Source of the DNA: a bacterium
Lineage (GTDB): Bacteria; Zhuqueibacterota; QNDG01; DSAB01
Direction: 5' to 3'
Length of the DNA: 64,000 nucleotides
Assembly (NCBI GenBank): GCA_016931965.1
Contig: JAFGDT010000013.1
Coordinates: 1 to 64,000, forward strand
Shown: positions 55,796 to 64,000 of the stretch, one piece after another
How positions within the stretch are numbered: position 1 is the first letter of the stretch
Layout of the letters: each line of letters starts with the position of its first letter
Program-made: the position numbers and the translations under genes
The notes under the pieces: generated by a model
Seen by the model: the letters and a program-made list of their open reading frames with translations, nothing else
Databases searched by the model: none
What the model was told of the DNA's origin: nothing

Positions 55796-58018
55796 ATGAA
55801 TGTGAAACAATGGATTTATAAATCGGCCGTTATCATGGTCATCCTTCTGATGAGTGCGATGAATGGTTACGCACAGAGCATGGATGAATTGATCGATCAA
55901 CTGTGCGGCAAGGCTGAATCACCGGAACGGAATTCAGCCCAGCTCACCGAGGCCTATGAGAGGGCTGTTAATTATCTTGTACCCTTAATGGCCAACGAAG
56001 ACGTGGATACACGTTACAATGCACAAATCACGGTTCAGAACATGGGATCGTATGCCGCACGTCCGGGAGCTGAACCGGAGCGTAAAGCCCTGGCCAATGT
56101 GATGATCCAGACAATTGGACAAAGGGGGATACCTGCCACGGTTCAGCACTGGCTAATCCAGCAGATCGGACGTATTGGCATGGCCGAATCGGTTCCCACT
56201 CTGGCGAAGCTGATGGCAGGTGAAGACTCTCATCTCAGCAATTATGCAAGACAGGCGCTTGAAACCAATCCCGATCCCAGTGCAACGACTGCCCTCACGG
56301 ATGCATTGACTTCCGCAGATGACCCTGTATTGAAACTGGGGTTACTCAATTCACTTGGATTGCGCGGTGATCCATCCGCTGTACCTCAAATTATTGACGC
56401 ATTAAATGATGAAAACGAGATGATCGCTTCTGCCGCTGCAACAGCACTTTCAAACATCGGCGGCATATCAAGTATCGAGGCTTTGTCCAGCATGCTTGAA
56501 ACCCCATCAAGTCCAATTTATGTAAAAGCGGCCAAGGGGCTTGTGGATATTGCTCAGAAAATGATCGCAACCACCGATTATGCCAGAGCAGCGAGCATTT
56601 TTTGGTTTTTCTATGCCAATGCAAATGAAGCGCAAGCAGCTCGCGATCCTGGAGCTCCCGATATATCAGGCATTCGGGCAGCCTCTGTATCAGGTTTAAT
56701 TGTATGCAGTCCGAATGATGTCGTTCCACGAATGGCCGAATTCATTCAGGATGAAGATCCCATGGTTCGGGCAGCGGTTGTGAACGGAGCGAGTATTACT
56801 CCAAATCTCGCACCCACTGAGGCACTCGTTGAATTATTGCCGGCTCTCGAACCGGATACGCAGGTGCAAATTCTTGCGCTTGCGGGAGACAAAGGTGAAA
56901 CCTCGACGATCAGCGGTATCACTCCTCTACTGAACAGCGATAATGAAACTGTGTGCATTGCAGCTATCCATGCATTAAGCGAAATCGGCTCGGAAGCAGC
57001 AGCCTTGGCCTTGATGGAAGCAGCCGTTATGCTTGAAGGCGATACACGCGATGCCGCCCGACAGGGTCTCGCGGTTGTGACCGGAACAGGTGTGGAAACC
57101 TTTATTCAAAACCAGGCCAGATCCGGCAATGCAAATACCCGTGTTGTGGCTATTCCACTTCTCGGCAAACGGCAGTCTCCGGGAGCAGTAGAAGCCCTGT
57201 ACGGTTATGCTGCAGAGAAAGATGAAAACATCCAAACAGCAGCCTTTCAAGGTTTGACAGAATTAACCGGTTCAGTCGATATCGCCACTTTGATTGAACT
57301 GATTGCTAAGACCAAAAATGAAAAACCTCGTGACGCCGGACTCGCAACTCTCAGGAGTGTCTTGAGTGCAACGAGAGACAAAGATGATGCCGCAGAAATC
57401 ATGGCTTCTGAGATCGACGATTCAAAAAAAGAACTCAAACCGCTGTTGCTGAGCACGTTAGACGCATTGGGAGGTCTAACCGCTCTTGATCAGGTAAATA
57501 ATGCAGCAACATCATCGGACGAAACCATGAAGGATGCCGGTATTAGAACCATGAGCGAATGGCCTGATTTCGAAGCCGCCGGGAAACTCCTTGCCATTGC
57601 ATCTCAATCCAACACATCTTTAACCCACTATGTGCTGGCAACCAGAGGGATTGTCCGTTTGATTCAGAATAATCCATCGGTTCCAGTAGAAGAAAGCGAA
57701 AACCTCTGTTTATCTGCACTCAATGCCACACGGCGCAACGAGGAGAAAATTCAGATCATTTCTGCTATGGGCTCCATTCCAACCTTGAGTATGAGCGAAC
57801 GGCTTCTGGAACTGGCAAAAGATGACAATCTGAAAGTGGAAGCCGGTCTTGCCCTGGTAAGAATTGCAAGCAGTATGCAGAGGTCCGAACCGGAGGCTTC
57901 ACAGGAATTGGCTCAGAAAATCCTTGGCATGGACATATCGGATGATGTCAACGGATATGCACAAAGTATCATAAGCGGCGAAAGGGTACGGTTTGGAGGG
58001 TTTGGAGGAGGAAGATGA
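55796..58018 (+). CDS. Secreted HEAT-repeat protein
   Basis: 740 aa; AAAGGA upstream of ATG. Signal peptide about 1-26 (MSAMNGYAQS). The mature protein is a chain of about 15-18 helical HEAT/PBS-type repeats (for example ESVPTLAKLMAGEDSHLSNY, GDPSAVPQIIDALNDENEM, ALVELLPALEPDTQVQILAL). It is a likely protein-interaction scaffold without enzyme motifs. The last ten residues are VRFGGFGGGR, a glycine tail resembling those of the GH3 and GH78 enzymes on the other strand. HEAT proteins often sit next to ThuA and Gfo/Idh/MocA genes in planctomycete-like genomes, as here. Its partner is unknown. Confidence 0.85.
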   Translation: MNVKQWIYKSAVIMVILLMSAMNGYAQSMDELIDQLCGKAESPERNSAQLTEAYERAVNYLVPLMANEDVDTRYNAQITVQNMGSYAARPGAEPERKALANVMIQTIGQRGIPATVQHWLIQQIGRIGMAESVPTLAKLMAGEDSHLSNYARQALETNPDPSATTALTDALTSADDPVLKLGLLNSLGLRGDPSAVPQIIDALNDENEMIASAAATALSNIGGISSIEALSSMLETPSSPIYVKAAKGLVDIAQKMIATTDYARAASIFWFFYANANEAQAARDPGAPDISGIRAASVSGLIVCSPNDVVPRMAEFIQDEDPMVRAAVVNGASITPNLAPTEALVELLPALEPDTQVQILALAGDKGETSTISGITPLLNSDNETVCIAAIHALSEIGSEAAALALMEAAVMLEGDTRDAARQGLAVVTGTGVETFIQNQARSGNANTRVVAIPLLGKRQSPGAVEALYGYAAEKDENIQTAAFQGLTELTGSVDIATLIELIAKTKNEKPRDAGLATLRSVLSATRDKDDAAEIMASEIDDSKKELKPLLLSTLDALGGLTALDQVNNAATSSDETMKDAGIRTMSEWPDFEAAGKLLAIASQSNTSLTHYVLATRGIVRLIQNNPSVPVEESENLCLSALNATRRNEEKIQIISAMGSIPTLSMSERLLELAKDDNLKVEAGLALVRIASSMQRSEPEASQELAQKILGMDISDDVNGYAQSIISGERVRFGGFGGGR

Positions 58019-58098
58019 TTCAGTAAAAAACCGATGAAATACGATCTGATGATTCACAAAACAGTTATTTACAGTTAAAACAGGATAAGGAGCATTTC

Positions 58099-58992
58099 AT
58101 GAAGAAAACAATCATATCATCGTTCATCAGCATCACTTGTGCAGTGTTACTATTCGGGGCGGACGCATCATCCGCAATCCGTGTGATGCTGCTGGATGGA
58201 CAGCAGGCCCGATCCCATCCCTGGGAACCGACATCGCCCTTCCTCATCAAAATCCTGGAAGAGACCGGTCTGTTCGAAGTGGATGAGGTGACCTCTCCTG
58301 CAATGGGTGAAGATTTCAGCGATTTCAAACCGGATTTCAGTCAATACCAAGTGATTGTCATGAATTACGACACGGATGATGACCAATGGCCTGAAGAGCT
58401 GAAAACGGCTTTTGAGCAATATGTGTCCAACGGCGGAGGTCTCGTCGTTTTTCATGGAGCCGACAATTCATTTCCGGGATGGGAAGCCTACAATTTGATG
58501 ATCGGCGTCGGTGGCTGGCGAAACCGAGATGAAAATGCGGGTCCATACTGGTATTACAAGGATGGAGAACTGATTGCCGACACCTCTTCAGGAAGGGCAG
58601 GCAGCCATGGTGCCCGTCTTCCCTTTCAGATTGTGAATCGTGTGACTGACCATCCTATTACAAAGGGATTGCCTGAAGCCTGGATGCATGCGGCCGACGA
58701 ACTCTATGCCACTCTTCGGGGCCCCGGGAAAAACATGACCATTCTTTCAACGGCTTATTCGGATCCGGACAACCGCGGCACGGACCGCGATGAACCGATC
58801 CTGATGGTGCTCTCGTATGGAAAAGGACGCATTTTTCATACCGTTCTGGGACACGATATACCAGCCATGAGTTGTATCGGCTTTATCACAACTTTTCAGC
58901 GCGGCACGGAATGGGCTGCAACAGGAGAGGTGACGCAGGAGGTCCCTGCCGATTTTCCGACTGCGGATACAGTCAGCATCAGAGATGAATAA
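58099..58992 (+). CDS. Secreted ThuA-like protein
   Basis: 297 aa; AAGGAG six bases before the ATG. Signal peptide about 1-25 (LLFGADASSA). The ThuA/class-I glutamine-amidotransferase-like fold covers the mature protein: RVMLLDGQQARSHPW, YQVIVMNYDTDDDQWP, GGGLVVFHGADNSFPGW (the 'nucleophile elbow' position lacks the Cys of true amidotransferases), WMHAADELYATLRGPG and FHTVLGHD near the end. ThuA-like proteins are linked to trehalose/disaccharide use through 3-keto sugars in rhizobia. Together with the two Gfo/Idh/MocA genes this points to keto-sugar processing. It is followed 42 bp later by a sugar-isomerase-like gene. Confidence 0.9.
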   Translation: MKKTIISSFISITCAVLLFGADASSAIRVMLLDGQQARSHPWEPTSPFLIKILEETGLFEVDEVTSPAMGEDFSDFKPDFSQYQVIVMNYDTDDDQWPEELKTAFEQYVSNGGGLVVFHGADNSFPGWEAYNLMIGVGGWRNRDENAGPYWYYKDGELIADTSSGRAGSHGARLPFQIVNRVTDHPITKGLPEAWMHAADELYATLRGPGKNMTILSTAYSDPDNRGTDRDEPILMVLSYGKGRIFHTVLGHDIPAMSCIGFITTFQRGTEWAATGEVTQEVPADFPTADTVSIRDE

Positions 58993-59034
58993 AATCATAT
59001 CTATCGAACACAATAAACGAAGGGAGGGTTAAAC

Positions 59035-60033
59035 ATGGCAAGACCAATCACTTTGTTTACGGGACAGTGGGCGGATTTAACCCTGGAAACAATCGCCCAA
59101 AAAGCCAATTCATGGGGATTTGACGGCCTGGAACTGGCCTGCTGGGGTGACCATTTTGAAGTGGACAAAGCCCTTGAAAATGACAGTTATGTAAAAGAAA
59201 AACGCAAACTGCTGGACAAATACAAGCTGAAATGCTTTGCCATCAGCAGCCACCTGGTCGGTCAGTGTATTTGCGATCCAATCGATCAGCGTCACAAAAC
59301 CATTATACCCGAACGGCTCTGGGGAGACGGAGATCCCGAAGGCGTTCGCCAGCGCTGTGCGGAAGAAATGAAAAAAACAGCCATTGCAGCCAAGCGTTTT
59401 GGTGTGGATGTCGTGAATGGGTTTACGGGCAGCAGCGTCTGGGCCAAGCTCTATTTCTTCCCCCCCACTACACAGAAAGACATTGATGCGGGGTACAAAG
59501 ATTTTGCCAATCGCTGGCTGCCCATTCTGGATGTCTTTAAAAAGGAGGGTGTCAAATTCGGTCTCGAGGTTCATCCGACTGAAATTGCCTACGACATTGT
59601 CACGGCAAAGCGTGCACTGGATGCGCTGAAAAACCATCCCCATTTTGGATTCAATCTGGACCCCAGTCATTTCATGCATCAGTTCATCGATCCCGTTTCC
59701 TTTATCGAAGAATTCCCGGACAGAATCTTCCATTTTCATGCGAAAGATTCCCGTGTGCGTCTCACCGGCCGCAACAGCATTCTATCTTCTCATCTGGACT
59801 TTGGTGACACCCGCCGAGGCTGGGATTTCGTCTCTGTGGGCAGAGGCGATGTCAAATGGGATCCCCTGATCCGTGCATTAAACCGCATTGGATACAAGGG
59901 ACCGCTCTCCATCGAATGGGAAGATTCGGGTATGGATCGCGAGTTCGGCGCCAAAGAAGCCCTAGAATTCCTGAGGAAACAGGATTTTACACCATCAGCT
60001 GTCGCATTCGACGCCGCTTTTGGTAAAGAATAG
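59035..60033 (+). CDS. Sugar phosphate isomerase/epimerase-like TIM barrel
   Basis: 332 aa; GGGAGGG upstream of the ATG, no signal peptide. Xylose-isomerase-like AP-endonuclease-2 barrel: [18 protein letters not shown] near the start, [14 protein letters not shown] (Glu ligand, about 176), [14 protein letters not shown] (Asp and His ligands, about 205), [11 protein letters not shown] (His, about 232) and [15 protein letters not shown] (Glu, about 300) form a typical metal site. Cytoplasmic. Members of this family include epimerases, isomerases and, more recently, lyases acting on 3-keto sugars. With Gfo/Idh/MocA neighbours an oxidised sugar is a reasonable substrate. Confidence 0.9.
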   Translation: MARPITLFTGQWADLTLETIAQKANSWGFDGLELACWGDHFEVDKALENDSYVKEKRKLLDKYKLKCFAISSHLVGQCICDPIDQRHKTIIPERLWGDGDPEGVRQRCAEEMKKTAIAAKRFGVDVVNGFTGSSVWAKLYFFPPTTQKDIDAGYKDFANRWLPILDVFKKEGVKFGLEVHPTEIAYDIVTAKRALDALKNHPHFGFNLDPSHFMHQFIDPVSFIEEFPDRIFHFHAKDSRVRLTGRNSILSSHLDFGDTRRGWDFVSVGRGDVKWDPLIRALNRIGYKGPLSIEWEDSGMDREFGAKEALEFLRKQDFTPSAVAFDAAFGKE

Positions 60034-60050
60034 ATAAAGATATACCACTA

Positions 60051-60186
60051 TCCTCCCCCTCTTTCACAACAGAGAGAGGGGGAATGAGGGGGTGAGTGAT
60101 ACATTTCATAATTTAAGTCGAAAACAATTCAATTGTTTTTATTTAACCCTTTGGATTTTGAAATTTGAGATTTGGATTTTTGAAAT
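60051..60186. repeat. Hairpin and short direct repeats between operon genes
   Basis: The 184-bp gap holds a hairpin built on CCCCTCT/AGAGGGG (about 60056-60082). A perfect stem AAAACAATT-C-AATTGTTTT (60121-60139) followed by a T-rich tail is terminator-like. Two near-identical copies of TTTGGATTTTGAAAT occur at 60150-60164 and 60171-60186. This may weaken read-through into the next gene. Confidence 0.45.
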
Positions 60187-60217
60187 CTAAGGGGATGATT
60201 TTAAAAAGGAGCGCGCT

Positions 60218-61414
60218 ATGAGTGAAGAAACCGGTTTTACCACCATGACGGGGGGGAAAGCCAAAGGCAAAGCCCCGGAAATCGGTGTGGGCATGCTGGG
60301 TTATGCCTTCATGGGAAAAGCCCATACCAATGCTTATAAAAAGCTGCCCTACATGATCTATCCGCCGCCGGCCATACCGAAACTGATCTCCATCTGCGGA
60401 CTTTACGAAGATGAAGCGGAAGAGGCGGCGCGGCGCTATGGCTACGAAAAATATTTTACCGACTGGCATAAAATGCTTGAGGACGACCGTATCCAGTTAT
60501 TCGATAACGGGACACCGAACAACATCCACGCCGAACCCTGCATTGCTGCGGCTCAGGCGGGTAAACATGTCATCTGTGAAAAGCCTCTTGCCCGAAATGC
60601 GGAAGAAGCCAAATCGATGCTCGATGCTGTCGAAAAGGCAAAAGTGAAGCATATGGTGGCCTTCAATTACCGATTCATTCCCGCCATCCGTCAGGCAAAA
60701 CTCCTCATCGAAAGCGGTGCACTGGGGAAAATATATCACTACCGCGCAGTCTATTTGCAGGAATGGATCATGCCCCATTACAAGACACCCAGAATATGGC
60801 GTCTCGACAAGGAAACGGCGGGAAGCGGTGCATTAGGTGATCTGGGTGCGCACATCATTGATCTGGGGCGTTTTCTGGTGGGTGAAATGAAAAGTGTCAG
60901 TGCCGTAACACGCACCTTCATCAAGGAACGGCCTCTGCCGGAGGGCAGCGGCACCGGCAAAGTGGATGTGGATGATGCTTTTGTGGCCACTGTGGAATTC
61001 GAAAACGGCGCTATCGGAACACTGGAAGCCACACGTTTCGCAGGCGGAAGAAAAAATCACGAAGTGATCGAAATCAACGGTGAAAAGGGATCGATCTATT
61101 TCGACCTGGAGAGAATGAATGAAATGCAGGTCTTCTGGATTGATGAACAACCCAAGGAGACACAGGGATTCCACAATATTTTGGTCTCGGAGGCCTACCA
61201 TCCCTGGTGGGAACACTGGTGGCCACACGGTCACATTATTGGATGGGAACACCTTTTTGTGCATGAAATCGCCCATCTGTTGGACTGCATCGTAAACGAC
61301 AAAGAAATTGCCCCCTATGGTGCCACCTTTAAGGATGGATATCACACAGCCGTGATCTGTGACGCGATACTCGAATCGGCCGAAAAACGGAAACACATCG
61401 ATATTCGATTTTAA
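60218..61414 (+). CDS. Gfo/Idh/MocA oxidoreductase, cytoplasmic
   Basis: 398 aa; AAGGAG six bases before the ATG. No signal peptide. Rossmann domain (about 24-150) with GVGMLGYAFMGKAHTNAYKK, NGTPNNIHAEPCIAAAQAGK and VICEKPLARNAEEA (EKP motif). The C-terminal domain (about 155-390) has the family's AFNYRFIPAIRQAK and GDLGAHIIDLGRFL. Typical members are inositol or sugar dehydrogenases. In contrast to the Tat-exported member at 54420, this one stays inside the cell, so the cluster has one oxidoreductase on each side of the membrane. Followed 82 bp later by xylulokinase. Confidence 0.92.
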   Translation: MSEETGFTTMTGGKAKGKAPEIGVGMLGYAFMGKAHTNAYKKLPYMIYPPPAIPKLISICGLYEDEAEEAARRYGYEKYFTDWHKMLEDDRIQLFDNGTPNNIHAEPCIAAAQAGKHVICEKPLARNAEEAKSMLDAVEKAKVKHMVAFNYRFIPAIRQAKLLIESGALGKIYHYRAVYLQEWIMPHYKTPRIWRLDKETAGSGALGDLGAHIIDLGRFLVGEMKSVSAVTRTFIKERPLPEGSGTGKVDVDDAFVATVEFENGAIGTLEATRFAGGRKNHEVIEINGEKGSIYFDLERMNEMQVFWIDEQPKETQGFHNILVSEAYHPWWEHWWPHGHIIGWEHLFVHEIAHLLDCIVNDKEIAPYGATFKDGYHTAVICDAILESAEKRKHIDIRF

Positions 61415-61496
61415 ACACGATCATCATCCATTCAGGCAAACGCGTAAACATCACACCGCAGGGTAATGCAGTGATAAGAATCATGGGGCGTATTTT

Positions 61497-62990
61497 ATGG
61501 TCCTTTTGGGATTTGATATCGGCAGTTCCTCCATCAAAGCCACAATCCTTGAATCAGAGACGGGAAACGTGCTGGCCTCAGCCATGTCGCCGGAGACCGA
61601 GCTGGCCATTTCCGCGCCCCGGCCGGAATGGGCCGAGCAGGATCCGAATATCTGGTGGGAGCATGTCAAAACAGCAACGGCGAACATCCTGGAACAATCC
61701 AAAATCGACAAGCAGGACATCAAGGCCATCGGGATTTCATACCAGATGCACGGATTGGTTCTGGTTGATGAGAATCAAAATATACTCAGGCCTTCCATCA
61801 TCTGGTGCGACAGCCGGGCGGTCTCGATTGGAAACAAGGCATTCCGTGATTTGGGCAGGGAATACTGTTTAAAGAATTACCTGAATTCACCCGGAAATTT
61901 CACAGCCAGTAAATTACGATGGGTTAAAGAAAACGAACCGGACCTGTTTGACCGCATCGACAAAATGATGCTTCCCGGTGAATATATTGCGATGAAATTG
62001 ACCGGGGAAATCAAAACGACCCCCTCCGGTCTCTCCGAAGCGATCCTCTGGAACTTCCAGACACAATCCTTGGCTGAGGATCTTCTGGATTATTTCGAAA
62101 TACCACAGGATCGCATTCCGGCGGTTGTGCCGACATTCTCGGTTCAGGGGAAACTGAGTCCATCTGCAGCAAAAGAACTGGGACTCATTCCAGGTACAGG
62201 GATCACCTACCGTGCCGGCGACCAGCCCAACAATGCCCTTTCCCTGAATGTGCTGAATCCCGGAGAACTGGCAGCAACAGCCGGGACGTCGGGTGTTGTG
62301 TACGGAATTTCAGATCGGCCAATTTACGATCCTAAATCACGCGTCAACACATTTGTTCATGTAAACCACACAAAAGAGGCACCGAGAAACGGCGTTTTGC
62401 TCTGCGTGAACGGGACAGGAAAACTCAACAGCTGGCTGAAAATCCATGTTGCGGACAGGATGGATTACAATCAAATGAATCATCTCGCCTCTCAGTCTCC
62501 TGTCGGAGCTAGAGGTCTCGTGGTGTTGCCTTTCGGGAATGGAGCTGAACGGATATTGGAGAATCGGAATATCGGATCCTCGATCCATCAACTCAACTTC
62601 AATACCCACACGGTTTCTGATTTATTAAGAGCGTCACAGGAATCCATTGTTTTCGCCCTGAATTACGGAATCGAAATCATGCGCGAAATGGGATTGACCA
62701 TTCAAACGATCCGTGCGGGGCACACCAACATGTTTTTGAGCCCCCTGTTTACCGAAGCCTTCGCAACAATCAGCGGTGCCGCAATCGAATTGTTCAACAC
62801 GGACGGTTCACAGGGAGCAGCGAGGGGAGCCGGGATTGGAGCGGGGATATACAAAAATGCAGCCGAGGCTTTTGTTGGATTGAAATCAGTGAAAGTCATC
62901 GAACCTAACAGATCACTGGAATCAGCCTATCGGAAAGCTTACGACAGGTGGCTCAACACATTACAGGACCGAATGAATAAAGAGGATTGA
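61497..62990 (+). CDS. xylB: Xylulokinase (FGGY family)
   Basis: 497 aa, normal length. ATP:D-xylulose 5-phosphotransferase feeding the pentose phosphate pathway is the expected role. N-terminal ASKHA fold: LLGFDIGSSSIKATILE (phosphate loop), WWEHVKTATANIL, GISYQMHGLVLVDE and IIWCDSRA, the MHG and CDSR patterns being typical of xylulokinases. C-terminal lobe: GITYRAGDQPNNAL (catalytic Asp) and AATAGTSGVVYG. The stop codon is two bases before the next gene's start, so it is translated together with the xylose-isomerase-like gene. Other FGGY kinases (for L-ribulose or L-rhamnulose) are possible but less likely. The ribosome binding site is weak. Confidence 0.88.
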   Translation: MVLLGFDIGSSSIKATILESETGNVLASAMSPETELAISAPRPEWAEQDPNIWWEHVKTATANILEQSKIDKQDIKAIGISYQMHGLVLVDENQNILRPSIIWCDSRAVSIGNKAFRDLGREYCLKNYLNSPGNFTASKLRWVKENEPDLFDRIDKMMLPGEYIAMKLTGEIKTTPSGLSEAILWNFQTQSLAEDLLDYFEIPQDRIPAVVPTFSVQGKLSPSAAKELGLIPGTGITYRAGDQPNNALSLNVLNPGELAATAGTSGVVYGISDRPIYDPKSRVNTFVHVNHTKEAPRNGVLLCVNGTGKLNSWLKIHVADRMDYNQMNHLASQSPVGARGLVVLPFGNGAERILENRNIGSSIHQLNFNTHTVSDLLRASQESIVFALNYGIEIMREMGLTIQTIRAGHTNMFLSPLFTEAFATISGAAIELFNTDGSQGAARGAGIGAGIYKNAAEAFVGLKSVKVIEPNRSLESAYRKAYDRWLNTLQDRMNKED

Positions 62991-62992
62991 TC

Positions 62993-64000
62993 ATGGAAGA
63001 TAAAAAATCATTACACAATGTATGTCGGTGGACATTTCATGCGGGAGCAGGCGGATTTGTTCCCGGGAATATCCGACCGGAGTGGGGACCAGACCGGTTT
63101 CGGACACCCGATTTCATCCGGCTGGTGAAGGACAAAATCGAACCGAGGCTTCCCGATTATGTGGAGCTCGGTGTGGAAATGCACTACGACAATGAATACA
63201 ACGAGAAAACTGCGGATGAAATCGCTGATACGCTAGTCGATACAGGTATTCGTGTGGGCATGCTGACACCCGGAGCCCATCTCCACTGGGGATACGGGGG
63301 CGTGGCTTCCCTGGATCCCAAAGAAAGGGCGGCCGCCGAGGAATACGGAAAACGCAGTGTCGATCTGGCCTACGGTCCGCTGAAAAAAGCATGGCACCCC
63401 GATCCGGAAAAAGCCCCCACGCTGGTGATCTGGAACGGATCCTTTGGATACGATCTGGCGACGGTGGGTTTGAAAAGAATGTATCAGAATCTCAAAGAGA
63501 GTATTGCCAAACTCTGCCGGTATGAAGCGGAACTGGGAGGTGAGCTCTACTGGGGTCTGGAACCCAAACCCAACGAAGGCCATCCTGCCATGCTGCTGCC
63601 CACTGTGGCCAGTGCCATTCTTTTCTGGAGAAGATTAGAAGAGGAATTTCAGGTGACACGGGAAAAGAAGGGCGCCAACATGGAAATCGGCCATACCGAA
63701 ATGATCGGCCTGGATCATTTGTATGACTTTGTGGAGCAGTTCGATAACAATGCCATATTTCATGTCCATTTAAACAGCCAGGGGTACAACGATGGTCTGA
63801 TCCTCGGGGGTCCCGGCAAATTTGACATCGACCATGGCGTGCGGATCAACGGGATGAACATCGCCATCGCGGGACTTTTCCGGGAAGCGGGATACAGCCG
63901 CTGGAAGGGACACGACATGCAGCCAAGGCCCTACGACAATGCGGACCAAGCCATAGACCGTGTCGTGCGGAGCATTCTGAGCTGGGAGGCCTGCGACAGA
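62993..64000 (+). CDS. Xylose-isomerase-like sugar isomerase (runs off window)
   Basis: First 336 codons visible; the 3' end lies outside. AGAGGA six bases before the ATG, overlapping the end of the kinase gene. TIM-barrel isomerase with the metal-site motifs of xylose isomerases: LEPKPNE (Glu190), MEIGHTEM (Glu231, His234), KFDIDHG (Asp278, Asp280) and GHDMQPRP (Asp308). One expected ligand differs: where xylose isomerases usually have HIDLN, this protein has HVHLN, so His259 replaces Asp. It may be a functional isomerase with altered metal site or a related ketose isomerase (D-xylose, L-rhamnose or other). Paired with the xylulokinase it would convert an aldopentose to a ketose phosphate. 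Confidence 0.82.
   Translation, partial: MEDKKSLHNVCRWTFHAGAGGFVPGNIRPEWGPDRFRTPDFIRLVKDKIEPRLPDYVELGVEMHYDNEYNEKTADEIADTLVDTGIRVGMLTPGAHLHWGYGGVASLDPKERAAAEEYGKRSVDLAYGPLKKAWHPDPEKAPTLVIWNGSFGYDLATVGLKRMYQNLKESIAKLCRYEAELGGELYWGLEPKPNEGHPAMLLPTVASAILFWRRLEEEFQVTREKKGANMEIGHTEMIGLDHLYDFVEQFDNNAIFHVHLNSQGYNDGLILGGPGKFDIDHGVRINGMNIAIAGLFREAGYSRWKGHDMQPRPYDNADQAIDRVVRSILSWEACDR

Noticed and set aside
61471-61872. 133-codon frame overlapping the xylulokinase start
   Set aside because: It lies in another frame of a well-supported FGGY kinase and its Arg/Pro/Ser-rich composition is typical of a shadow frame.

Overview
The window (64 kb, moderate GC, densely coding) looks like a chromosomal segment of a free-living, polysaccharide-degrading bacterium of the FCB superphylum, but probably not a classical Bacteroidota. 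Three secreted proteins end in a NYPNPFN-type C-terminal sorting domain (type IX secretion style), and TonB-dependent receptors with carboxypeptidase-like regulatory domains are present. Several recognisable promoters are nevertheless of the ordinary TTGACA-N17-TATAAT type, including one perfect match, rather than the Bacteroidota type. Calditrichota, KSB1, Neomarinimicrobiota or similar lineages would fit. This placement is inference; no rRNA or marker gene is present.

Region 1 (1-29.5 kb, all minus strand): ten consecutive secreted glycoside hydrolases. Transcription runs from 29.5 kb towards 1. The order is GH106, a GH78-like protein, two GH3 (one circularly permuted), GH2 beta-galactosidase type, four GH78-type proteins, and the start of a second GH106. 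The set is dominated by alpha-L-rhamnosidase families, so the target is probably a rhamnose-rich glycan (rhamnogalacturonan or ulvan-like) or rhamnosylated glycosides. No SusC/SusD pair, lyase, sulfatase or transporter lies in the array. Upstream are an AraC-type regulator, a Tat-exported TIM-barrel-like protein and a small 48-codon gene. Divergent from these is a secreted RraA-like protein.

Region 2 (34.5-38.6 kb): an island lodged in a tRNA-Pro(CGG) gene. The intact tRNA with its promoter is at 38.53-38.60 kb. A displaced 3' half of the same tRNA, still followed by an intrinsic terminator, lies at 34.55-34.60 kb, and a decayed full-length tRNA-Pro copy sits between them at 36.79 kb. The two compartments carry a secreted HExxH protein with a sorting domain, and an AbiEi/AbiEii abortive-infection toxin-antitoxin pair. 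No integrase is visible.

Region 3 (38.6-53 kb): a small-multidrug-export family membrane protein, a GT2 glycosyltransferase, a cysteine-rich unknown, two tandem paralogous secreted proteins with nearly identical sorting domains, a DUF4249-like lipoprotein, a TonB-dependent receptor, a second outer-membrane beta-barrel receptor, and an FKBP-type isomerase lipoprotein.

Region 4 (53.2-64 kb, plus strand): a LacI-type regulator with its promoter, then a probable sugar-catabolic run: Tat-exported Gfo/Idh/MocA oxidoreductase, HEAT-repeat protein, ThuA-like protein, sugar isomerase/epimerase-like TIM barrel, a second Gfo/Idh/MocA oxidoreductase, xylulokinase, and the start of a xylose-isomerase-like gene. 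This suggests oxidoreductive processing of sugars plus a pentose isomerase/kinase pair. A glycine-rich (R)GGFGGG tract recurs in several unrelated exported proteins of regions 1 and 4 and is the most unusual protein-level signal.
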